Made by a program: the position numbers and the translations under genes. A stretch of 34,385 bases of DNA, taken from NCBI GenBank assembly GCA_022820675.1, contig JAJEFC010000108.1, positions 1 through 34,385 on the forward strand, written 5' to 3'. Within the stretch, counting starts at the first letter, position 1. Every line of letters starts with the position of its first letter. The notes below the pieces were generated by a model. The model saw only the letters and a list, made by a program, of their open reading frames with translations, had not been told where the DNA came from and did not search any database. This document shows positions 16,187 to 22,413 of the stretch, one piece after another. Source of the stretch: Vicinamibacteria bacterium (lineage in GTDB: Bacteria > Acidobacteriota > Vicinamibacteria > Vicinamibacterales > UBA8438).

Positions 16187-17125
16187 CTACGCGACCCGGT
16201 GCAGCAGCTCTTCTCCAGCCGCGAGCCGCCGGCAGTTCTCCACCGCGACGGCGAGGCTCCGGTCCAGCGTCTCGCGGGTCATCCACGCCGCGTGCGGGCT
16301 GCAGACGACGTTGTCGAGGTCGAAGAGGGGATGGCCGGCGGCGGGCGGCTCGGTATCGAGGACGTCCAGCCCCGCCGCGCCGAGGCGGCCCGACCGCAGC
16401 GCCTCGGCGAGCGCCGCCTCGTCGACCAGCGCCCCGCGGGCGGTGTTGACGAGGATGGCACCCGGCTTCATGCGGGCGATGGCGCCGGCGTCGATGAGCC
16501 GCTCGGTGTCCGGCGCGAGCGGCACGTGCAGCGACACGACGTCGCTTGCGGCCAGCAGGGCGTCGAGCGAGACGCGCTCGCCGACCGCGTCGGGCTTCGG
16601 GCTGCGACTGGCGTACAGCACCCGGGCCCCCATGGCCCGCAGCATCGGGGCGAGGCAGCCGGGGACCGCGCCGTAGCCCACCAGCCCGACGGTGCGCCCG
16701 CACACTTCGCCCGCGTGGTCCTGGAACGCCGGCGGCAGGTCCCAGCCGGTGCGCGCGGCGGCGTCGAGCCGGTTGGCCCGCCGCAGGGCGCTCAGCACGA
16801 GCAGCAGGGTCATCTCCGCCACCGCCCGGGTGTTGGTTCCCGGCATGTTGCAGACGGCGACGCCGCCCCGCCGCGCCGCCTCGATGTCGATGGTGTTCAC
16901 GCCCACGCCTATCTTCTGGATGAGCCGGAGCCGCGGGCCCGACGCGATGATCTCCGCCGTCAACGGCTCCAGCAGATGCCAGATCGCCTCGGTCTCGGGG
17001 AGCAGCTCGCGGAACCGTTCCCGGTCCGACGGCTCGCAGATCGAGACCGACAGCCCCCGGTCGCGGAGGGCCGCGAGCCGGCGGGTCAGGTCCGGCCCCG
17101 CCGGGTAGTGCCAGATCACGTTCAT
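16187..17125 (-). CDS. D-isomer-specific 2-hydroxyacid dehydrogenase
   Basis: A 312-residue NAD-dependent oxidoreductase of the D-2-hydroxyacid dehydrogenase family, which interconverts 2-keto acids and D-2-hydroxy acids. The nucleotide-binding motif is VGLVGYGAVPG (G-x-G-x-x-G), the preceding block is MPGTNTRAVAEMTLLLVLSA, and the catalytic triad residues sit in VNTARGALVDE (Arg), VLDTEPP (Glu) and CSPHAAW (His). Two Rossmann-like lobes of normal size are present. Start ATG 17125 has GGAG about 5 nt upstream. The substrate is not predictable from this sequence; phosphoglycerate and glyoxylate/hydroxypyruvate enzymes are near relatives. An operator-like palindrome lies 25-35 nt before the start. 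Confidence 0.9.
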   Translation of the reverse strand: MNVIWHYPAGPDLTRRLAALRDRGLSVSICEPSDRERFRELLPETEAIWHLLEPLTAEIIASGPRLRLIQKIGVGVNTIDIEAARRGGVAVCNMPGTNTRAVAEMTLLLVLSALRRANRLDAAARTGWDLPPAFQDHAGEVCGRTVGLVGYGAVPGCLAPMLRAMGARVLYASRSPKPDAVGERVSLDALLAASDVVSLHVPLAPDTERLIDAGAIARMKPGAILVNTARGALVDEAALAEALRSGRLGAAGLDVLDTEPPAAGHPLFDLDNVVCSPHAAWMTRETLDRSLAVAVENCRRLAAGEELLHRVA

Positions 17126-17141
17126 GGTCGACTCCGTCTTG

Positions 17142-17160
17142 GTCCGGAATTGCGCAATCC
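17142..17160. promoter_or_regulatory. Palindromic operator-like site upstream of the dehydrogenase
   Basis: A perfect 10-bp palindrome ATTGCGCAAT (17149-17158) is flanked by CCGGA and CCGG, nearly extending the dyad. It lies about 25 nt upstream of the leftward hydroxyacid dehydrogenase start, a typical repressor position. Confidence 0.4.
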
Positions 17161-17188
17161 GGGTCGGCCCGCGCTAGCCCGGAGAGCG

Positions 17189-17330
17189 TCGCCTACGGCT
17201 CCGCTCACCGCCCAACCAACCCTCCAGGAGTCCGCGCCGTTCTACGGCGACTCCTCGCCCGCCCGTCGTCGCCTGCGGCTCCGCCGGGCGCCCAACCAAC
17301 CCTCCAGGAGTCCGCGCCGTTCTACGGCGC
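17189..17330. repeat. 80-bp tandem duplication after vapC
   Basis: The 40-nt segments 17210-17249 and 17290-17329 are identical, and similarity extends leftward through GTCGCCT(A/G)CGGCTCCGC, giving a period of 80 bp. Each copy contains CGCCG-TTCTA-CGGCG and can form a stem flanked by GGAGT and ACTCC. It occupies the space between the dehydrogenase start and the vapC stop. Confidence 0.8.
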
Positions 17331-17337
17331 AGACTCC
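17307..17337 (-). terminator. Hairpin at the end of the vapBC operon
   Basis: GGAGTC-CG-CGCCG, a TTCTA loop, then CGGCG-CA-GACTCC form a 13-position stem with one internal mismatch. On the minus strand it begins at the last base of the vapC TAG, so it probably ends or stabilises that transcript. There is no T-tract. Confidence 0.5.
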
Positions 17338-17774
17338 TAGCCGACGAGCAAGACGGCGGTCGACAGGCGTGTGCCGTCGAGGGACCTTCGCAGCCGGCCG
17401 TCGAACGTCACCAGACGTCCCCGCCGGTGGGCCGCGAGCGCAGCCAGGTGGAAGTCGGTCAACTGATGGTGGCCCTGCAGCCGGCGCGCGATCTCGCCGT
17501 CCATCGAGACGCGCAACGAGAGGTCGTCCGGCCAGAAACGATGACCGCCGGAGTTGCAGAAGAGCGCCAACCGCCGCAGCACTTCGTGGGGCGAGGCCGA
17601 CACCGTCGGGTATGCAGGGTTCGACAGGATCCGGACGAACCCGGTCTCCGTGATGGTGCAGGTCGCCCAGTCGGCGGCGCCCGTCGCGCCGAACCAGCGA
17701 TGCGCCGCCTGGTGGTTGGGGTGCCGCACGTCGAACAGCGCCACCAGGAAGTTCACGTCCAGCAGGTGGCTCAC
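17337..17774 (-). CDS. PIN-domain ribonuclease toxin (VapC-like)
   Basis: A 145-residue PIN-domain protein. The acidic metal-binding residues of the family are visible: D6 in SHLLDVNFLVALFD, E43 in ITETGFVRIL, D107 in QLTDFHLAALAA and D125 in LVTFDGRL. Such toxins cut tRNA or rRNA loops when freed from the antitoxin. I start at GTG 17774 because it overlaps the antitoxin stop (GTGA) and the PIN fold begins there; the frame is open upstream but only as shadow of the antitoxin gene. The operon ends in a hairpin overlapping this gene's stop codon. Confidence 0.88.
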   Translation of the reverse strand: MSHLLDVNFLVALFDVRHPNHQAAHRWFGATGAADWATCTITETGFVRILSNPAYPTVSASPHEVLRRLALFCNSGGHRFWPDDLSLRVSMDGEIARRLQGHHQLTDFHLAALAAHRRGRLVTFDGRLRRSLDGTRLSTAVLLVG

Positions 17775-18010
17775 GGGGCTTCGTCGCGGAGCCGGTTGAC
17801 CAGGTCGAGGTCGGGGGGCGCGACCTCGGACGTTGCGCCCGGGGGTGCGGCGAACACGGGCACGCCGTTTCTGACCGGCGGCGTCGCTTCCGGCCGGAGC
17901 GCCTGAAGAATCAGCTCCGAGGCCACGGCGCCGAGTGTCTTGCCGCGCTGGTGGGCAAGCTGGCGCACCGCGGCCATGGCATCGGCCGACAGGTTCAGGG
18001 TGGTTCGCAT
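17771..18010 (-). CDS. Ribbon-helix-helix antitoxin (VapB-like)
   Basis: A 79-residue protein with an N-terminal ribbon-helix-helix (MRTTLNLSADAMAAVRQLAH, then RGKTLGAVASELILQAL) and a Pro/Asp-rich C terminus that would bind the toxin. Its TGA overlaps the toxin GTG, so the two are translationally coupled. It is divergent from the uracil-DNA glycosylase gene, and the short shared promoter region contains a TTGACGTCAA palindrome that may be its operator. Confidence 0.85.
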   Translation of the reverse strand: MRTTLNLSADAMAAVRQLAHQRGKTLGAVASELILQALRPEATPPVRNGVPVFAAPPGATSEVAPPDLDLVNRLRDEAP

Positions 18011-18037
18011 CCGCTGGTATCCTGGATCGTGGTCGGG

Positions 18038-18047
18038 TTGACGTCAA
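18038..18047. promoter_or_regulatory. TTGACGTCAA palindrome between vapB and the glycosylase gene
   Basis: A perfect 10-bp palindrome centred in the divergent intergenic region. Each half contains TTGAC, resembling a -35 box in either direction, and it sits 28 nt from the antitoxin start. It may be a VapB operator, a promoter element, or both. No convincing -10 box could be paired with it. Confidence 0.35.
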
Positions 18048-18082
18048 GCACCACGCATCGCGCATCATCCAGGTCCGGGCTG

Positions 18083-18814
18083 GTGGAGACCGCCGAACGG
18101 CTGCGAAATCGCACGCGGAGGCTGCGGTTCGCGCCGCCGGTGGCGTGCGTCTACGCGCCCCTCGACTACGCCTGGGCGCCGCACCGGCTCTACCTGGAGC
18201 GGTACGGCGTCGAGCCGCGCGAGGTGCTGTTCGTCGGGATGAACCCGGGCCCGTTCGGGATGGTCCAGACCGGCGTGCCGTTCGGCGACGTCGCGATGGT
18301 CCGGGACTGGCTGGGCATCGAGGCGCCGGTCGGGCGGCCGGCCCGCGAGCACCGGAAACGCCCGGTGCGCGGCTTCGACGTCGGGCGCGGTGAGGTGAGC
18401 GGCGCGCGCTTCTGGGGCTGGGCGCGGGCGCGCTTCGGCGCCCCCGACCGGTTCTTCCGGCAGGCCTTCGTGTGGAACTACTGTCCCCTCGCCTTCGTGG
18501 GGGCGACCGGGCGCAACATCACCCCCGACGCGCTGCCGCGGTCGGAGCGCGATCGGCTGTTCGCCGCGTGCGACGAGGCGCTGGCCGCGGTGGTGGCGCA
18601 TCTCCGCTGCACCCTCGTCGTCGGCATCGGCCGGTTCGCGGCACGGCGCGCCGCCCCCATCGCCGAGGCCGCAGGGTCGCGTTGCGGGCCCGCGCCCCAC
18701 CCCAGCCCCGCCAGCCCCGCCGCCAACCGCGGCTGGCCCGGCATCTTCGACGATGCGCTCCGCCAACTGGGGCTCCGCATCCAGCCCTCGTCCACCGCGT
18801 CGCGTCCGCGGTGA
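18083..18814 (+). CDS. SMUG1-type (family 3) uracil-DNA glycosylase
   Basis: A protein of about 243 residues that should excise uracil and oxidised pyrimidines from DNA at the start of base-excision repair. Both active-site motifs are clear: GMNPGPFGMVQTGVPFGDV, including the catalytic-water Asn, and HPSPASPAANRGW near the C terminus; VWNYCPLAFV and RFFRQAF also match. I start at GTG 18083 (LVETAERLRNRTRRLRF), where the family's N-terminal helix begins; an in-frame GTG at 18029 would add 18 residues and cannot be excluded. The gene is alone on this strand, convergent with the Mrp operon. Confidence 0.85.
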   Translation: METAERLRNRTRRLRFAPPVACVYAPLDYAWAPHRLYLERYGVEPREVLFVGMNPGPFGMVQTGVPFGDVAMVRDWLGIEAPVGRPAREHRKRPVRGFDVGRGEVSGARFWGWARARFGAPDRFFRQAFVWNYCPLAFVGATGRNITPDALPRSERDRLFAACDEALAAVVAHLRCTLVVGIGRFAARRAAPIAEAAGSRCGPAPHPSPASPAANRGWPGIFDDALRQLGLRIQPSSTASRPR

Positions 18815-18997
18815 GTGGGGAGCGCCATGCTCACGGGTTCTCGAAGTACCCCGCCGTCGGGAAGGCCGGCCCCGTCGACGGGATCACCGCGATGCCCGAG
18901 GCGCTGGTTTCCCGCGCGGCCACGAACACGAACCGGCGCTCGGCCCGGACCGTGACCGATCCGACAACGTCGGGAACAGGGTGGGTCAGGGGCGCAG

Positions 18998-19381
18998 CTA
19001 TGGCGTGCCGGCGCGGTCGGTCCGGCCGTCCCCGTCCCTGCCGTACTTCCCCTTCCATTCGTCGAGATGCGTCCTGCCCGACAGCGGGACGTTCATCCGG
19101 TACGCCGCGCGCGCAATCGCGTGGGCGGCGACCGGGGCCGTCACCAGCAGGAAGACGATCGTCAGAACCGCGATGGCGGCATCGGCCGTATTCCTGAAGT
19201 ACAGGGCGGCGGCGCCGAACACCAGGCCGACGCCCAGCGTGCCCGCCTTGGTGGAAGCGTGCATGCGAATGAGGACGTCCGGCAGGCGCAGGATGCCGAG
19301 TCCGGCGACGAACAGGAAGAAGCCTCCGGCCAGAAGGCACGCGGCAACGATCAGCTCCCACCACGGGATATCACCCGTCAT
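18998..19381 (-). CDS. mnhG: Mrp/Mnh antiporter subunit G
   Basis: A 127-residue small membrane subunit of the multi-gene Na+(K+)/H+ antiporter. It shows the MnhG/PhaG block LLAGGFFLFVAGLGILRLPD followed by VLIRMHASTKAGTLGVGLV, and three hydrophobic helices, then a polar C-terminal tail (LDEWKGKYGRDGDGRTDRAG). Its ATG lies inside the end of subunit F (11-nt overlap). It is the last gene of the leftward operon. About 180 bp separate it from the convergent glycosylase gene; no terminator hairpin was identified there. Confidence 0.9.
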   Translation of the reverse strand: MTGDIPWWELIVAACLLAGGFFLFVAGLGILRLPDVLIRMHASTKAGTLGVGLVFGAAALYFRNTADAAIAVLTIVFLLVTAPVAAHAIARAAYRMNVPLSGRTHLDEWKGKYGRDGDGRTDRAGTP

Positions 19382-19715
19382 CGGGTTCCTCCACCCTTTC
19401 GCCGGCTCTTCTGTCGCGATTGAGCCGCTCGGTCGTGCGCTCGGCGTACCAGGCGAAGGCGACCGTCGCCAGAAAGGCCACCAGCGCCAGCGCCAGGGCG
19501 ATGTCGAGAAAGTCGGGCTGGCCGTGCGTGATCGCCAGGAGGCCCACGACGGCGACCGCCAGCACCGTGACGAGGTCGATCGCCACGACGCGATCCGGCA
19601 GGCTCGGCCCCTTTATCAGGCGCACGAACGAGAGGACCAGTGCCAGCACGGTCAGGACCGTCGTGACGCCGATCGCCCATCCGACGATCTGCGAGTGCGC
19701 CGCGAGGTCCGTCAC
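19371..19715 (-). CDS. mnhF: Mrp/Mnh antiporter subunit F
   Basis: A 114-residue protein with three transmembrane segments and the MnhF signature RLIKGPSLPDRVVAIDLVTV, followed by GQPDFLDIALALALVAFLAT. It is an accessory membrane subunit needed for assembly of the Mrp complex. The start is GTG 19715, which overlaps the subunit E stop (GTGA). The C-terminal tail is short and charged. It overlaps the G start by 11 nt, so the E-F-G genes are translated as a coupled block. Confidence 0.9.
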   Translation of the reverse strand: MTDLAAHSQIVGWAIGVTTVLTVLALVLSFVRLIKGPSLPDRVVAIDLVTVLAVAVVGLLAITHGQPDFLDIALALALVAFLATVAFAWYAERTTERLNRDRRAGERVEEPDDG

Positions 19716-20185
19716 TGCATGGCCTCCCGGACCAGGCGCTCGAAGCCCGTCTTGATTTCCCTGCGCGTCTCGTCGGGATCGTCCACGAACATGTCGTGCA
19801 CGTACAGCGTCTTCCCGTCGGGGCTGACGTCGAGGCTCAGCGTGCCGGGCGTCAGCGAGATGAGGTTCGCCAGCACCGTGATCTGCAGCGGGTCCTCGAT
19901 GTCGAGCGGCACGGCCACGATGGCCGGGCGCGATCGCTGCCCCGGCGTGATCACGTCCCCGGCGACCTGGAGGCTCGAGACGGTGAGCTCGTACAGGAAG
20001 TAGCCCCCCAGACGGGCCGCCAGCAGGACCCGCCTGAAGTAGGCGGTCTGCCCGTGCACGGGATTCGACAGGCTCAGGGCCGCGAACGCCAGCAGGAAGC
20101 CCCGGACGAAGGTCCCCAGGTCGAAGGTCCCGACCAACGCGCACCAGCCGCCGGCGAGCAGCAGGTTGATCTGGAAGAGGCTCAT
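19712..20185 (-). CDS. mnhE: Mrp/Mnh antiporter subunit E
   Basis: A 157-residue subunit with N-terminal membrane helices (FQINLLLAGGWCALVGTF, FVRGFLLAFAALSL, FLYELTVSSLQVAGDV) and the family-defining soluble part VLANLISLTPGTLSLDVS followed by KTLYVHDMFVDDPDETR. Its ATG (20185) overlaps the stop of subunit D in an ATGA arrangement and its TGA overlaps the GTG of subunit F. The role in the complex is structural; no catalytic residue is assigned to this subunit. Confidence 0.9.
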   Translation of the reverse strand: MSLFQINLLLAGGWCALVGTFDLGTFVRGFLLAFAALSLSNPVHGQTAYFRRVLLAARLGGYFLYELTVSSLQVAGDVITPGQRSRPAIVAVPLDIEDPLQITVLANLISLTPGTLSLDVSPDGKTLYVHDMFVDDPDETRREIKTGFERLVREAMQ

Positions 20186-21720
20186 TCCGCGTCGTCTCCG
20201 TGATCGGGCGCGTCGACCGCGAGACCGTCCCCGCCGAGCACCGCCTCGACGTAGCTCGAGGGGGCCATCAGCTCGGTGGCGGCCCGTTCCGCCAGCGAGT
20301 ACAGCGGCCGGGCGTAGAGACCGATTGACAGGGTGATGGCTGCCAGCGCGGCAATCGGAGCCAGCAGCAGCCACCGCCGCCGCGGCTCGAGCGGGGGCGG
20401 CGGCCCCGCCTCGTCGGGGCGGGCCTTCCAGAAGGCGTTCAGCCAGATCTTGGTCATCGAGTAGACGGTCAGCAGACCCACCGTCAACGCCACCCCCGCC
20501 ATGATGAACTCGCCGCTCTCGACCGACGCCTGTATCAGCAGCAGCTTCGCCCAGAAGCCGGACAGCGGCGGGAAGCCCGCCAGCGAGAACGCCGGCACGA
20601 AGAACAGCGCCGCGAGCAGCGGCCGGTCGCGGTAGAGCCCGCCGAGCGTCTCGAGGTGGGTCGAGCCGGCCAGCCGATTCACGGCGCCCGAAACGAAGAA
20701 CAGGTTCGCCTTCACGATGATGTGGTGAATCAAGTAGAAGATGCCGCCCAGCAGCCCGAAAGTGGTGAAGAGCGCGAGGCCCAGGATCATGTACCCGATC
20801 TGGCTGATGATGTGGAACGACAGGATGCGCCTCAGCTCGTTCTGCGAGGCGGCCCCGAGGACGCCGGTGACCATGGTCAGGCCCGCCACCCAGAGCAGCA
20901 GCTCGTGCGTGTACCCGACGTCGTGCCGGAAGACCAGCGTGAAGAAACGCATCAGCGCGTAGACGCCGACCTTCGTCAGCAGGCCCGAGAAGACGGCCGA
21001 GACCGCGGTCTGCGGCGTGTGGTAGCTGGCCGGCAGCCAGAAGAAGAGCGGGAACACCGCCGACTTCAGGCCGAACGCGATGATGAACACCATGGCGACG
21101 AGGGTGAGCAGCCCCTGGTCCTCGACCTCCTGCACCCGCAGGTGCAGGTCCGCCATGTTCAGCGTGCCCGTCAGTCCGTACAGCAGCCCGATGCCGCTCA
21201 GCAGCAGCGTCGTCGCGATCAGGCTGAGGGCCGCGTAGCGCACGGCCCCATCCAGTTGCGCGGGGGTGCCTCCCAGTATCAGCAGGGCCAGCGAGGCGAT
21301 CAGCATGACCTCGAACCAGACGTAGAGATTGAAGACGTCTCCCGCCAGGAACGCGCCGCAAACCCCCGCCAGCAGTGCGTGCAACAACGGATGAAGGGCG
21401 TGGGAGAGCCGGCCCGGCCGGGTATCTCCGAAGGCGTAGATCACGGTGGCCAGCCCGATCAGGGCGGAGACCGCGACCATCGCCGCGCTCAGGTGATCGG
21501 CCACCAGCGTGATGCCGTAGGGCGCCGGCCACCGGCCGATCTGGACCGAAGCGATGCCCTCTCGCCACACCGTCGACAGCAGGCCCGCGGCCGCCGCCGA
21601 CAGGCCGAGGGCCCCGGCCAGGCTCACGGCGCGTTGCGCCCTCTCGCTGCCGCGGCCCGCGAAGCCGATGACGGCCGCGGCCAGCGGAATCACGATCGGG
21701 CAGACCAGCAGCCAGCTCAA
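20182..21720 (-). CDS. mnhD: Mrp/Mnh antiporter subunit D (NuoN/NuoM-like)
   Basis: A 512-residue polytopic protein homologous to complex I proton-pumping subunits. Recognisable blocks are LYVWFEVMLIASLALLILGG with the conserved membrane glutamate, GLKSAVFPLFFWLPASYHT with the conserved lysine, SAVFSGLLTKVGVYALMR with a second lysine, and ILSFHIISQIGYMILGLALF. About 14 helices are expected. The start is TTG 21720 overlapping the subunit C stop (TTGA); no ATG or GTG is better placed. With A it probably forms the ion and proton pathways of the complex. Confidence 0.92.
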   Translation of the reverse strand: MSWLLVCPIVIPLAAAVIGFAGRGSERAQRAVSLAGALGLSAAAAGLLSTVWREGIASVQIGRWPAPYGITLVADHLSAAMVAVSALIGLATVIYAFGDTRPGRLSHALHPLLHALLAGVCGAFLAGDVFNLYVWFEVMLIASLALLILGGTPAQLDGAVRYAALSLIATTLLLSGIGLLYGLTGTLNMADLHLRVQEVEDQGLLTLVAMVFIIAFGLKSAVFPLFFWLPASYHTPQTAVSAVFSGLLTKVGVYALMRFFTLVFRHDVGYTHELLLWVAGLTMVTGVLGAASQNELRRILSFHIISQIGYMILGLALFTTFGLLGGIFYLIHHIIVKANLFFVSGAVNRLAGSTHLETLGGLYRDRPLLAALFFVPAFSLAGFPPLSGFWAKLLLIQASVESGEFIMAGVALTVGLLTVYSMTKIWLNAFWKARPDEAGPPPPLEPRRRWLLLAPIAALAAITLSIGLYARPLYSLAERAATELMAPSSYVEAVLGGDGLAVDAPDHGDDAE

Positions 21721-22109
21721 TCGACCGCCCCCTGCCCCGCGTCCGAGGCGGCGCCGGCCGACGAGGGCTCCGCGGCCCGCATGCGGTCGGTGTCCACCGT
21801 CTCCAGCTCCTGGTAGGTCCGGAAGGCGAGCACCAGCGCGAACGTGAGCAGGCTGAAGGAGATAACGATCGCGGTCAGCATCAAGGCCTGCGGCACGGCG
21901 TTCGCGATGCCGGGGAGGGGCGCGGCCTCTCCCGGCGCAATCAGCGGCGGCCGCGCCCGCGCCATGCCTCCGCTGGCGAAGATCACCAGGTTGGCGGCAT
22001 GGGAGAGCAGCGCCAGGCCGAAGATGAACCGCACGAAGTTGCGGCTCAGCATCAGATAGACGGTCGCCGCCATCAGGACGCCGACCAGCACCGCGACGAT
22101 TGGTTCCAT
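21717..22109 (-). CDS. mnhC: Mrp/Mnh antiporter subunit C (NuoK-like)
   Basis: A 130-residue, three-helix subunit related to NuoK. It shows AVLVGVLMAATVYLMLSRNF, FGLALLSHAANLVIFASGG, and PQALMLTAIVISFSLLTFAL. A polar C-terminal tail follows. ATG 22109 is preceded only by a weak G-rich ribosome site. Unlike the other Mrp genes, it is separated from the upstream A-B gene by 304 bp, so it could have its own promoter. Confidence 0.9.
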   Translation of the reverse strand: MEPIVAVLVGVLMAATVYLMLSRNFVRFIFGLALLSHAANLVIFASGGMARARPPLIAPGEAAPLPGIANAVPQALMLTAIVISFSLLTFALVLAFRTYQELETVDTDRMRAAEPSSAGAASDAGQGAVD

Positions 22110-22413
22110 CGGTGATTGCCCCCGCTGTCCGCGCATCCCGGCCAGTGGCGCGTCAGGTCCCCAACCTCGGACACGGACCCGGGTTCGAAGCGCGCAATCG
22201 TTGACCGAATCACGACACCCATGCCCGAACACTCGGTCATGACAGCACCAACCAATGTGGCGTCTCGCAGATTCGCAACATGATTCTGCGCTCACACAAG
22301 CTCATGCGGTTCCCGTCGTCTACGCGCGTCGTCCGGGAAACACCGTGTCCCAGTCCGGCGTCGGCATCGGCACGGGTGACATCCATTGTGATACGCATTT
22401 CGGGGACTGCACA
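22110..22413. other. Gap inside the Mrp operon
   Basis: These 304 bp separate the A-B fusion from subunit C, whereas genes C to G overlap. I see no reading frame with family character and no tRNA. Base composition is slightly less GC-rich than the genes. It may carry an internal promoter for C-G or an RNA leader, but no promoter boxes are convincing. Confidence 0.4.

Noticed and set aside
18831..18997. Possible tail of a protein (RFVFVAARETSASGIAV then GPAFPTAGYFENP) on the minus strand after mnhG
   Set aside because: It looks protein-like but has no start, ribosome site or recognised family, and is under 60 codons; at most a relic.
22180..22215. tRNA-like GGTTCGAAGC T-loop sequence in the Mrp gap
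   Set aside because: I could not fold acceptor, D or anticodon arms around it on either strand.
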